From: Brachyspira sp.
GTDB taxonomy: Bacteria > Spirochaetota > Brachyspiria > Brachyspirales > Brachyspiraceae
Reading direction: 5' to 3'
Length of the DNA: 32,950 bases
Assembly: GCF_029258575.1 (NCBI RefSeq)
Contig: NZ_JARHYI010000051.1
Coordinates: 1-32,950 of the forward strand
The notes under the pieces are model-generated. The model had not been told where the DNA came from, ran no database searches, and saw nothing but the letters and a program-made list of their open reading frames with translations. Both the position numbers and the translations under genes were made by a program. Shown piece by piece: positions 25,213 through 32,950 of the stretch (within the stretch, counting starts at the first letter, position 1; every line of letters starts with the position of its first letter).

Positions 25213-26166
25213 ATGAAAAAAATCAGAGTATATATAATATTCATTTGTTTTAATATATATTTATTTCTATCTTTATTTTCATGTAGTAGTAATGATGTTA
25301 ATAATAAAAATGAAACTATAAAAGACAGGGCAGGAAATGAAATAGTTTTGCCTGAAAAAATAGAAACTATTGCCTGCTTATCACCTTCTACAACTGAAAT
25401 TGTATTATCTCTAGGACTTGCTGATAAAATAATAGCTTCTGATTCTACTTCTAAAGAAATTCTTCAGACAAATAATATAGATGTATCCAATATTTCTGTT
25501 TTTGATATGCTTAATCCTAATTCTGAAAAGATGACAGTACTCAAACCCGATATAATTTTTGTTAATAATTTCAGCGTATTTGGAGGAAAAAATTCTTTGG
25601 ATTCTATACAAAATTCTGGAATATGCATTGCCGTTATACCAAATAGCGATACTATAAAATCAATAGAAGATGATATATTATTTTTAGGAAATGTACTTGA
25701 TAAATCAGATGTTGCATCTAATATTATTAATATTATGGATGAGAATATAGAAAAAATCAGATCTATAGGAGAAACTATAATAAACAAGAAAAAAGTATAT
25801 TTTGAGATATCAGCTTTACCTAATATTTATAGCTTTGGTACTAATGTTTATTTAGATGATATGATAAATATAATGGGGGCTGAGAATATATTTTCAAATA
25901 GAAACTCTTGGATATCAGCCTCTGAAGAAAATGTACTGTTTTCAAATCCTGATATAATATTTACAAGTGTTCATTATATAACTAATCCTACAGATGAAAT
26001 ATTAAGCCGTGAATCTTGGCAGAACATAAATGCTTTAAAAAATAAAGATGTCTATTATATACCTTCAGGTTCATTGCCTACTCATAATATTATTAATGCT
26101 TTAATTATGATGGCTAAATATACTTATCCTAATGAATACAAAGATATTGAAATTATCAGGAATTAA
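25213..26166 (+). CDS. periplasmic binding lipoprotein of a BtuF/FecB-type importer
   Basis: The 317-residue protein has a lipoprotein signal peptide with lipobox LFSC (C24). A class III helical-backbone binding fold follows: RAGNEIVLPEKIETIACLSP and TEIVLSLGLADKIIASD are typical of the N-lobe, and VYFEISALPNIYSFG of the C-lobe. Such proteins capture cobalamin, haem or ferric siderophores outside the inner membrane. The family cannot be split by motif alone; the adjacent cobalamin-riboswitch-like RNA and B12-dependent pdu operon favour a corrinoid (BtuF role). It is the first gene of an operon with permease (gap 4 bases) and ATPase. GAGAAAG precedes the start. Confidence 0.85.
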   Translation: MKKIRVYIIFICFNIYLFLSLFSCSSNDVNNKNETIKDRAGNEIVLPEKIETIACLSPSTTEIVLSLGLADKIIASDSTSKEILQTNNIDVSNISVFDMLNPNSEKMTVLKPDIIFVNNFSVFGGKNSLDSIQNSGICIAVIPNSDTIKSIEDDILFLGNVLDKSDVASNIINIMDENIEKIRSIGETIINKKKVYFEISALPNIYSFGTNVYLDDMINIMGAENIFSNRNSWISASEENVLFSNPDIIFTSVHYITNPTDEILSRESWQNINALKNKDVYYIPSGSLPTHNIINALIMMAKYTYPNEYKDIEIIRN

Positions 26167-26170
26167 ATAA

Positions 26171-27178
26171 ATGATAAAAAAGATTATAATAATTCTTTTA
26201 TTGGTTATTATTTCTACTGTATTATCAATATGTATAGGAAGTGTTTTTATATCGCCTAAAGAAATAGGAGCCATATTATTATATAAATTTTTTAATCTCG
26301 AAATTATAAATATAGATAAAATAAATGCAGATATTATAGGAATAAGACTTCAGCATGCAATATTATCTTTATTTGTAGGAGCTTCTCTTTCAATGACAGG
26401 CGTTGTAATACAGTCTATACTTAGAAATCCTTTAGCTTCTGCATACAATTTAGGAATATCATCAGGTGCTGGGTTAGGTGCTGCTTTGCTTATAGTTATG
26501 CATGTGGCTTTTAATCAGTATTTTTTTATAAGTATATCTATGCTTTTTGCTTTTATTACTATACTTTTTATATTATTTATTTCTAATAGGATAGATAAGT
26601 ATATGAGTAATAATTCTATAATACTTGCAGGAATAGTTATATCATTATTTTTAAGTTCTGTGATGAGTTTTTTATCCTATATGTTTCCTAAATATTCAAA
26701 TCAAATAATATTATGGCAACTTGGAAGTTTATTTGTAAGAAATAAGTTTGATATTTTTATCATTATATTTATAACATTGATATTTTTATTAGTACTTATG
26801 AAATATTCAAGTGTACTTGATATAATGACATTTGGAGATGAAACAGGATTATCTTTAGGTGTTGATGTTAGAAAGATGAGAATATTTTTTATATTAATTT
26901 CTTCTTTTATAACTGCAGTATTAACGGCATTTACAGGTATAATAGGTTTTGTAGATTTAGTATCTCCTCATATAGCAAGAAAAATGTTTGGCTCTAAGCA
27001 TATTATAATTTTTCCTATGTCTGCTTTGATAGGGGCATTACTTTTGAATATTTCAGATATATTTTCAAGAATTATAGTTCAGGGTTCTAATATTCCTATA
27101 GGAATAGTTACTGCCGTTATAGGCGCTCCTTTCTTTTTATATGTATTTATATCAAGTAATGGTATTAAAGGAAGATAA
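26171..27178 (+). CDS. FecCD/BtuC-family importer permease
   Basis: This 335-residue polytopic membrane protein has the signature ILRNPLASAYNLGISSGAG and the C-terminal GFVDLVSPHIARKMFG, which contacts the ATPase. About ten transmembrane helices can be counted, the BtuC/FhuB number, and the length is normal. It should form a homodimeric channel with two copies of the ATPase encoded next. It starts four bases after the binding-protein gene and ends six bases before the ATPase gene. Cobalamin versus siderophore specificity is not readable from the permease; the B12 context is the only argument for cobalamin. Confidence 0.9.
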   Translation: MIKKIIIILLLVIISTVLSICIGSVFISPKEIGAILLYKFFNLEIINIDKINADIIGIRLQHAILSLFVGASLSMTGVVIQSILRNPLASAYNLGISSGAGLGAALLIVMHVAFNQYFFISISMLFAFITILFILFISNRIDKYMSNNSIILAGIVISLFLSSVMSFLSYMFPKYSNQIILWQLGSLFVRNKFDIFIIIFITLIFLLVLMKYSSVLDIMTFGDETGLSLGVDVRKMRIFFILISSFITAVLTAFTGIIGFVDLVSPHIARKMFGSKHIIIFPMSALIGALLLNISDIFSRIIVQGSNIPIGIVTAVIGAPFFLYVFISSNGIKGR

Positions 27179-27184
27179 TTTATT

Positions 27185-27955
27185 ATGAGTAAGATGGTTG
27201 AAGTAAAAAATTTATCTTTAAGCTATACTAATAAAAAAGAAGTTTTGAAAAATATATCTTTTTATGTCAATAGTAATGAAAATTTATGTATAATAGGTCC
27301 TAATGGCTGCGGAAAGACCACGCTTCTTAAATCACTATGTAAGATAATAGATTTTAATGAAGGTGATATACTTATTAGTAATCAGAATATAAGAAATATT
27401 GATATTTATAAAACTATAGCTATAATGAGTCAAATGTCTACTATATATTTTGGATATACTGCTTATGATACTATAATGATGGGTAGATATTTTAATTATA
27501 AAGATAAGCTATTATCCATTCCAAGTAAAGAAGATAAAGAATTTGTTATTTATTATATGGAAAAACTTAGAATAATGCATTTAAAAGATAAATTGATAAC
27601 TGAACTTTCAGGTGGAGAATTGCAGAGAGTATTTTTGGCTAGAACTTTAGTGCAAAATCCAAGTATTATACTTATGGACGAACCTACTAATCATTTGGAC
27701 TTGAATAGTCAGATAGAGCTTGTTTATAATTTGAAAGATTGGGTGAAAAAAGGAGAAAGATGCATTATCGCTGTTTTGCATGATATAAATTCGGTATTAA
27801 ATTTTGCTGATAAATTATTAGTTTTGAAAGATGGCAATTCTAAGTATTTCGGCAATATAGAGGATTTTAATATTTCACTTCTTAATGATATATATAATAT
27901 AGATGTTATGGGCTATATGAATAAATCTTTGGAAAAATGGCATTTAAAATATTGA
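27185..27955 (+). CDS. BtuD/FecE-type ABC importer ATPase
   Basis: The 256-residue ABC ATPase is complete: Walker A GPNGCGKTT (38-46), Q-loop Q83, signature LSGGELQR (141-148), Walker B IILMDEP (161-167), D-loop NHLDL and the switch histidine H199 in VLHD. It powers uptake through the permease encoded just upstream. It closes the importer operon; no terminator hairpin follows, so transcription could run on into the riboswitch-like RNA 30 bases downstream. Confidence 0.93.
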   Translation: MSKMVEVKNLSLSYTNKKEVLKNISFYVNSNENLCIIGPNGCGKTTLLKSLCKIIDFNEGDILISNQNIRNIDIYKTIAIMSQMSTIYFGYTAYDTIMMGRYFNYKDKLLSIPSKEDKEFVIYYMEKLRIMHLKDKLITELSGGELQRVFLARTLVQNPSIILMDEPTNHLDLNSQIELVYNLKDWVKKGERCIIAVLHDINSVLNFADKLLVLKDGNSKYFGNIEDFNISLLNDIYNIDVMGYMNKSLEKWHLKY

Positions 27956-27987
27956 TTTTTTATTATTTTTATATTATACTAATAATG

Positions 27988-28125
27988 TATATTGAAGGAA
28001 ATAGGTCAGAATCCTATACTAGCCCGTAGCCGTATTCAGTAGCGAACCCTAATTAACCATTGTTACCTTTAAAGGTGATGAGAAGGTAGGATGTAGAAAG
28101 CTGTAAGTCGGAATATTTCAATATA
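27988..28125 (+). ncRNA. cobalamin-riboswitch-like RNA
   Basis: A perfect 9-bp closing helix joins TATATTGAA (27988-27996) to TTCAATATA (28117-28125). Inside, GGAA is followed by hairpin ATAGG-TCAGAAT-CCTAT (28001-28017), close to the conserved GGTGAGAATCC element of cobalamin riboswitches. Next come AGCCCGTAGCCGTA (28021-28034), like the CCCGCnACTGT core, then GAGAAGG, and AAGTCGGAATA (28105-28115) in the place of the B12 box. The order and spacing of these blocks agree with the cobalamin class, but several bases deviate, so it may be a divergent or variant member. It lies between a BtuFCD-like importer and a B12-dependent diol dehydratase operon, both on the same strand, which supports the call. 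Confidence 0.7.
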
Positions 28126-28301
28126 TAGTTTATTTTCTGTCGAGGAGCATGGAATGGAATTTCTATTATAACTATTTTTTATATCATTAATTAATTAATT
28201 CAGATCTTTATATTAAATTTGTTTAATTATATAAATCAATTTTCTATATCGTTTCAATTTAATGAAACTTTTTTTATTTTTTTAAAAATGAAGTCTTTTT
28301 G

Positions 28302-28330
28302 TTGACAATCGTATACTATTGTCTTATACT
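28302..28330 (+). promoter_or_regulatory. strong promoter of the pdu operon
   Basis: TTGACA (28302-28307) and TATACT (28325-28330) have the optimal 17-base spacer. The predicted start near 28337 lies downstream of the riboswitch-like RNA and leaves a leader of about 150 bases before pduB'. I see no structured element in that leader. Confidence 0.75.
28305..28322. promoter_or_regulatory. dyad operator inside the pdu promoter spacer
   Basis: ACAATCGTATACTATTGT is an 18-base dyad in which 16 positions are symmetric; the one mismatched pair is position 6 with 13. It fills the space between the -35 and -10 boxes, so a bound dimer would block RNA polymerase. A second, looser dyad (TATAC-N5-GTATA, 28325-28339) overlaps the -10 box and reuses the GTATA word. 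The cognate regulator is not in the window. Confidence 0.5.
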
Positions 28331-28488
28331 ATATGTATAGCAGTGGCTTGTCGTATATTTTGTGATAATTTTCTGTTAAATTCTAAAATTAATATCTTCT
28401 ATATATGTAATTCATTGCTTTTTTATATTGTTGTATTAAAAAATAAAAATTATTAATTATATTTTATCATTTTTAAGGAGGAATTTTT

Positions 28489-29181
28489 ATGGGTAGAGCA
28501 ATAGAGTTTGTAGGAACTGCTATAGGAGATACTATAGGTCTTGTTATTGCTAATGTAGATAAAAGTGTGTTGGAGAAGATGAATTTAGAAACAAAATACC
28601 GTTCTATAGGTATTATAGGGGCAAGAACAGGAGCTGGTCCTCATATCATGTCCGCTGATGAGGCTGTAAAAGCAACTAATACTGAAATAGTTTCTATACA
28701 ATTGGCCCGCGATACAAAAGGTGGTGCAGGTCATGGTAACTTAATCATTTTCGGTTCTGATGATGTTTCAGATTCAAGACGTGCTGTAGAAGTTGTATTG
28801 AAAGATTTAGACAGAACTTTCGGCGATGTTTACGGAAATGAAGCAGGACATATAGAACTTCAGTACACAGCAAGAGCCAGCTATGCTTGTAATAAGGCAT
28901 TCGGTGCTCCTGTAGGGAAGGCATTCGGTATTTGCGTGGGTGCTCCTGCTGCTATAGGAGTGGTTATGGCTGATACTGCAGTTAAATCTGCTAATGTAGA
29001 GGTTGTAGGTTATGCTTCTCCTGCGAATGGTACTAGTTTTTCAAATGAGGTTATATTACAAATATGCGGAGATTCAGGAGCTGTTAGACAGGCTATTATC
29101 GCTGCAAGAGAAATAGGCTGTGAATTATTATCTACTTTAGGTTCTGCACCTAAAAATGACAGACCGTCATATATAATTTAA
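28489..29181 (+). CDS. pduB: microcompartment shell protein PduB, short (PduB') form
   Basis: The 230-residue protein has two tandem BMC domains (about 1-110 and 115-225), which form trimers in the flat facets of 1,2-propanediol-utilisation microcompartments. EFVGTAIGDTIGLVIANVD, the GARTGAGPHIM segment and ELQYTARASYACNKAFGAP match PduB closely. It corresponds to the short PduB' product, beginning at the position of its internal start. An in-frame TAA at 28474-28476, four codons before the ATG, rules out the N-terminal extension of full-length PduB. The ribosome-binding site AAGGAGG is perfect. It is the first gene of the operon; a pduA does not precede it. Confidence 0.93.
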   Translation: MGRAIEFVGTAIGDTIGLVIANVDKSVLEKMNLETKYRSIGIIGARTGAGPHIMSADEAVKATNTEIVSIQLARDTKGGAGHGNLIIFGSDDVSDSRRAVEVVLKDLDRTFGDVYGNEAGHIELQYTARASYACNKAFGAPVGKAFGICVGAPAAIGVVMADTAVKSANVEVVGYASPANGTSFSNEVILQICGDSGAVRQAIIAAREIGCELLSTLGSAPKNDRPSYII

Positions 29182-29202
29182 TTTAACAATTAGGAGAAGT
29201 TC

Positions 29203-30864
29203 ATGAAATCTAAAAGATTTGAAATATTAAGAAACAGACCTGTAAATCAGGACGGATTTGTTGGTGAATGGCCTGAAGTTGGTCTAATAGCAATGGATGG
29301 TCCTAATGATCCTAAACCTAGCATAAAAATAGTAAATGGTAAAATAGTTGAGCTTGACGGTAAAAAAGCAGAGGATTTTGATTTTATAGATTCTTTTATT
29401 GCTAATTATTCTATAAACATAGAAAATGCTGAAAAAGCTATGAGTATATCTTCCAAAAAAATAGCACTTATGCTATGCGATCCTAATGTAAAAAGAAGCG
29501 AAATAGTTGAAATAACAACTTCAATAACTCCTGCTAAAATATCTGAGGTTATGAGTTATATGAATGTTGTTGAAATGATGATGGCCTTGCAGAAAATGAG
29601 AGCTAGAAAAACTCCTTCAAATCAATGCCATGTTACTAATGTTAAAGATAATCCTATACAGATAGCGGCTGATGCTGCAGAGGCATCTGTAAGAGGTTTT
29701 GATGAAGAAGAAACTACAGTAGGTATAGTTCGTTATGCTCCTTTCAATGCTTTGGGCTTATTGATAGGTGCTCAGGTTGGAAGACCTGGAGTTTTAACTC
29801 AATGTGCATTGGAAGAGGCTACTGAATTATTATTAGGTATGAGAGGCTTAACTTGTTATGCTGAAACAATATCAGTTTACGGAACTGAAAGAGTATTCAC
29901 AGACGGAGATGATACTCCATATTCTAAGGCTTTCTTAGCTTCATCTTATGCATCACGCGGTTTGAAAATGCGTTTTACTTCAGGTACAGGAAGTGAAGTT
30001 CAAATGGGTTATGCTGAAGGTAAATCCATGCTTTATTTGGAAGCTAGATGTATATTTGTAACAAAAGGTGCAGGTGTACAAGGTTTACAAAATGGTTCTA
30101 TAAGTTGTATAGGGGTTCCGGGCGGAGTTCCTAGCGGTATAAGAGCTGTTTTGGCTGAAAACTTAATTACAGAATGTATGGATTTGGAAGTTGCTTCTGG
30201 TAATGATCAGACTTTCTCCCACTCAGATATAAGAAGAACAGCAAGAATGTTAATGCAGTTTTTACCTGGTACAGACTTTATATTCTCAGGATATAGTTCT
30301 ACTCCTAACTATGATAACATGTTTGCAGGTTCAAATTTTGATGCTGAAGACTTTGATGACATAAATGTTTTACAAAGAGATTTGAAAGTTGATGGTGGAT
30401 TAAGACCTGTAAAAGAGGAAGAAATAATAGCAGTAAGAAATAAAGCAGCAAGAGCTATGCAGGCTATATTTGCCGAGTTGGGTTTTCCTGAAATTACAGA
30501 TGAAGAAGTGGAAGCTGCAACTTATGCACATGGCAGTAAAGATATGCCTGACAGAAATGTTGTAGAAGATTTGAAAGCTGCCCAAAGCATACTTACTAAT
30601 GGAATAACAGGCTTGGATATAGTTAAGGCTTTATATAGAAAAGGTTTTGAAGATGTAGCTCAAAGCGTTTTGGACATGCTTAAACAACGTGTTGCAGGCG
30701 ATTATTTGCATACTTCTGCTATCATTGATAGAAATGGTTATGTTATCAGTGCCGTTAATGATGTTAATGATTATCAAGGTCCCGGCACAGGTTATCAGAT
30801 AAAGAAAGATCGTTGGGAAGAAATTAAAAATATTCCTAATGCTATTAGCCCAGATTCTATTTAA
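29203..30864 (+). CDS. pduC: propanediol dehydratase large subunit
   Basis: The 553-residue TIM-barrel alpha subunit of coenzyme-B12-dependent diol dehydratase converts 1,2-propanediol to propionaldehyde (glycerol to 3-hydroxypropionaldehyde). Substrate and metal residues known from the Klebsiella enzyme occur at identical numbers: H143, E170, E221, Q296, D335 and S362. S301 and Q336 of the substrate pocket are also kept. The start is set by TAGGAGAAG upstream. Diol versus glycerol preference cannot be fully separated by sequence, but linkage to a shell gene and to PduD/PduE subunits with encapsulation-type N-termini favours propanediol. Confidence 0.96.
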   Translation: MKSKRFEILRNRPVNQDGFVGEWPEVGLIAMDGPNDPKPSIKIVNGKIVELDGKKAEDFDFIDSFIANYSINIENAEKAMSISSKKIALMLCDPNVKRSEIVEITTSITPAKISEVMSYMNVVEMMMALQKMRARKTPSNQCHVTNVKDNPIQIAADAAEASVRGFDEEETTVGIVRYAPFNALGLLIGAQVGRPGVLTQCALEEATELLLGMRGLTCYAETISVYGTERVFTDGDDTPYSKAFLASSYASRGLKMRFTSGTGSEVQMGYAEGKSMLYLEARCIFVTKGAGVQGLQNGSISCIGVPGGVPSGIRAVLAENLITECMDLEVASGNDQTFSHSDIRRTARMLMQFLPGTDFIFSGYSSTPNYDNMFAGSNFDAEDFDDINVLQRDLKVDGGLRPVKEEEIIAVRNKAARAMQAIFAELGFPEITDEEVEAATYAHGSKDMPDRNVVEDLKAAQSILTNGITGLDIVKALYRKGFEDVAQSVLDMLKQRVAGDYLHTSAIIDRNGYVISAVNDVNDYQGPGTGYQIKKDRWEEIKNIPNAISPDSI

Positions 30865-30874
30865 GGAGTAAGTA

Positions 30875-31558
30875 ATGAATATAGATGAAAAAACTCTAAA
30901 ATTGATAGTTAGCGAAGTTATAAAAAATATTAATAATCAAAGCAGCGGTAGTGTAAATGTAAATAGTTCCAATACTAATAAAAATGTAAGTTCTAAACAT
31001 CAGGCTCCTCCTCCTCTTAATTTTAAAGATTTAGGAAAGGCAGAAGTAGGAAAAAATAAATCAGAAGTTGTAATAGGTATAGCTCCTTCTTTCGGTATTC
31101 ATCAAACTGAAACTATAGTGCATATACCTCATTCTCAAGTATTAAGAGAATTGATTGCTGGTATAGAAGAAGAAGGACTTAAGGCTCGTATAGTTCGTTT
31201 TATACATACTTCAGATGTTTCTTTTATAGCAAATTCAGCTGCTAAATATAGCGGTTCGGGAATAGCTATAGGAATACAGTCTAAAGGAACTGCAGTTATA
31301 CATCAAAAAGATTTACAGCCTTTAAGTAATGTTGAATTATTCCCTCAGGCACCTCTTTTGGATTTGCCTACTTTCAGAGCTATAGGTAAGAATGCTGCTA
31401 AATATGCTAAGGGAGAATCTCCAACTCCAGTTCCTGTTCGTAATGATCAGATGGCCCGTCCTAAATATCAGGCAATAGCTGCTTTACTTCATATAAAAGA
31501 AACTGAACATGTTGTAGATAATGCAGATCCTATAGAACTATCAATTTCATTATCATAA
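30875..31558 (+). CDS. pduD: propanediol dehydratase medium subunit
   Basis: The 227-residue beta subunit helps form the cobalamin-binding face of the PduCDE dehydratase. The conserved core runs from about residue 45 ([20 protein letters not shown]) to the end, with [18 protein letters not shown] near the C-terminus. The first 20 residues ([20 protein letters not shown]) form an amphipathic helix, followed by a Ser/Asn-rich linker. This is the arrangement of the encapsulation peptide that carries PduCDE into the microcompartment in Salmonella. AAGGAG overlaps the pduC stop, which suggests coupled translation. Confidence 0.95.
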   Translation: MNIDEKTLKLIVSEVIKNINNQSSGSVNVNSSNTNKNVSSKHQAPPPLNFKDLGKAEVGKNKSEVVIGIAPSFGIHQTETIVHIPHSQVLRELIAGIEEEGLKARIVRFIHTSDVSFIANSAAKYSGSGIAIGIQSKGTAVIHQKDLQPLSNVELFPQAPLLDLPTFRAIGKNAAKYAKGESPTPVPVRNDQMARPKYQAIAALLHIKETEHVVDNADPIELSISLS

Positions 31559-31576
31559 TTTGTAAGGAGATAAAAT

Positions 31577-32077
31577 ATGGATGAACAACTTTTAGAGAAA
31601 ATGATAAAAGAAATAGTTACTAATATTAATAAGAGCAGTAATTCATCAAATATTTCAAGTAATGTTGATATTAGTGCTAAAGATTATCCTTTAGGTTATA
31701 ATAGAAAAGATTTGATAAAAACTTCTACAGGAAAAAGATTAGATGATATTACATTAGAAGCTGTAATGAATGATAAAGTAGGTCCTAATGATGTTCGTAT
31801 TACAGCTGAAACTTTAGAGTATCAAGCTAGAATTGCTGAATCTGTAGGTAGAAAAATATTTGCTATGAATTTAAGAAGAGCTGCTGAATTAACTAGAATA
31901 GAGGATGACAGAATATTAGAGATATATAATGCTTTAAGACCTTTTAGATCAACAAAATCAGAATTATTGGCTATAGCTGATGAGTTAGAAAATAAATATT
32001 CAGCTACAATATCTGCTTCTTTAGTAAGAGAGGCTGCTGAAGTTTATGAAAAGAGAGATCGTTTAAAAAGAAAATAA
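31577..32077 (+). CDS. pduE: propanediol dehydratase small subunit
   Basis: The 166-residue gamma subunit completes the PduCDE dehydratase. DYPLGYNRKDLIKTSTGK (about 36-53) and LEYQARIAESVGR are family hallmarks, as is the C-terminal LVREAAEVYEKRD. It also begins with an amphipathic helix (MDEQLLEKMIKEIVTNIN) and a Ser/Asn linker, resembling the N-terminus of PduD. AAGGAG lies seven bases before the ATG, and pduD ends 18 bases upstream. The length is close to that of enteric PduE. Confidence 0.95.
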   Translation: MDEQLLEKMIKEIVTNINKSSNSSNISSNVDISAKDYPLGYNRKDLIKTSTGKRLDDITLEAVMNDKVGPNDVRITAETLEYQARIAESVGRKIFAMNLRRAAELTRIEDDRILEIYNALRPFRSTKSELLAIADELENKYSATISASLVREAAEVYEKRDRLKRK

Positions 32078-32146
32078 ATATTAGAAAGTTAATATAAAAA
32101 TTGTTTAAGTTTATTTAACAGATTTTTATTAATAATGGAAATGCCA

Positions 32147-32950
32147 ATGAAATATATTGCAGGAATAGATATAGGCAATTCTACCACTGAAATTGCAGTT
32201 GCTAAGATTGATGATAATAATAATGCCGAGTTTATATCTAGTGATTTAGTATTTACTACAGGTATAAAAGGTACTTTTTCCAATAAGCATGGTATTTTTG
32301 GGGTTTTGAAAAAGAGTTTAGATAAAGTGAATCTTACTGTAAAAGATATATCTTTAATAAGGATAAATGAGGCTACTCCCGTAATAGGCGATGTTGCAAT
32401 GGAAACTATAACAGAAACAATTGTAACTGAATCTACTATGATTGGGCATAATCCTAAAACTCCGGGAGGTTCAGGAATAGGTATTGGAAAGAGTGTGCAT
32501 TATAATGATATTTCTAATCTGAATAGAGGAGAAGATGTTATAATAGTTATTCCTGATAGTATAGATTTCAAAGATGCTGCTGATTCTGTTAATTATGCTT
32601 TATCAAAAGGTATTAATATTAATGGACTTATTTTACAGAAAGATGACGGTGTTCTAGTACAAAATAGAATCAATAAGAATATACCAATAGTTGATGAGGT
32701 CATGCTTATAGATAAAGTTCCTATAGGTATGCTTTGTGCACTTGAAGTGGCATTACCTGGTAAAGTAATTGATACATTATCCAATCCTTATGGTATAGCT
32801 ACAGTATTTAATTTATCTCCTGAAGAAACTCAGTCAATTGTTCCTATAGCAAGAGCTTTAATAGGTAATCGTTCTGCCGTTGTAATAAAGACTCCTGAAG
32901 GAAATGTAAAAGAGAGAAGAATTCCTGCAGGCAAATTAAAAATAATAGAT
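32147..32950 (+). CDS. pduG: diol dehydratase reactivase large subunit (partial, runs off the window)
   Basis: The frame is open from 32147 to the end, giving the first 268 residues of a protein of about 610. It is the chaperone-like ATPase subunit (DdrA/PduG) that expels damaged cobalamin from PduCDE. The actin-like phosphate-binding motif is GIDIGNSTTE (6-15). The blocks INEATPVIGDVAMETITET, TMIGHNPKTPGG and LSNPYGIATVFNLSPEET match PduG closely. Two earlier in-frame ATGs (32135 and 32141) exist. I choose 32147 because GGAA sits six bases upstream and the protein then starts MKYIAG like other PduG. It follows pduE by 69 bases. Confidence 0.94.
   Translation, partial: MKYIAGIDIGNSTTEIAVAKIDDNNNAEFISSDLVFTTGIKGTFSNKHGIFGVLKKSLDKVNLTVKDISLIRINEATPVIGDVAMETITETIVTESTMIGHNPKTPGGSGIGIGKSVHYNDISNLNRGEDVIIVIPDSIDFKDAADSVNYALSKGININGLILQKDDGVLVQNRINKNIPIVDEVMLIDKVPIGMLCALEVALPGKVIDTLSNPYGIATVFNLSPEETQSIVPIARALIGNRSAVVIKTPEGNVKERRIPAGKLKIID

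Noticed and set aside
28001-28017. tRNA T-arm-like hairpin (GGTCAGAATCC)
   Set aside because: There is no acceptor stem, anticodon arm or D-arm around it, and the element fits the cobalamin-riboswitch hairpin in a longer conserved layout.
1-32950. CRISPR array, rRNA, tRNA genes or phage module
   Set aside because: I saw no regularly spaced direct repeats, no tRNA-like cloverleaf and no phage structural or integrase genes beyond the transposase tail.

Overview
The window is very AT-rich (A/T third positions, AGA as the usual arginine codon) and reads like a chromosomal segment of a Brachyspira-type intestinal spirochaete. This assignment is an inference from base composition, gene content (LptD-like outer-membrane assembly protein, secreted ankyrin proteins, Brachyspira-style lipoprotein) and codon use. 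No rRNA or tRNA gene is present to confirm it. Almost every gene is intact and closely packed.

Layout. Positions 1-818 are an eroded patch: the C-terminal tail of an IS3/rve-type transposase, a rho-independent terminator and a reading frame without a start codon. Positions 819-7161 carry an EamA permease, an M24 (Xaa-Pro) peptidase, tyrosyl-tRNA synthetase and an LptD/OstA-like protein. Positions 7179-14642 hold four secreted ankyrin-repeat genes, with an old-yellow-enzyme reductase (namA) inserted among them. Positions 14803-17139 are a compact operon: HD-domain protein, nicotinamidase, methylguanine-DNA methyltransferase, GNAT acetyltransferase. Positions 17466-22053 on the minus strand are an arginine biosynthesis operon, argC-argJ-argB-argD. 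Its 5' leader (22054-22240) encodes a 16-residue peptide ending in two tandem, locally unusual arginine codons. Positions 22653-25086 carry a large lipoprotein and a lone ExbB/TolQ-type protein.

Positions 25213-32950 look like one B12-centred neighbourhood. A BtuFCD/FecBCD-type ABC importer (25213-27955) is followed by a cobalamin-riboswitch-like RNA (27988-28125). Next comes a strong sigma-70 promoter with a dyad operator in its spacer (28302-28330). Then comes a coenzyme-B12-dependent diol dehydratase and bacterial microcompartment operon: pduB', pduC, pduD, pduE and the start of pduG, which runs off the window. The importer would supply corrinoid, PduCDE would dehydrate 1,2-propanediol (or glycerol) inside a protein shell, and PduG would reactivate inactivated enzyme.

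The two observations most worth following are (i) the arginine-codon leader peptide with competing hairpins ahead of argC, and (ii) the riboswitch-like RNA that sits between B12 uptake and B12 use yet is followed by a separate promoter for the pdu genes. The second arrangement resembles riboswitch-controlled regulatory RNAs of other B12-dependent catabolic loci, but nothing here proves that function.
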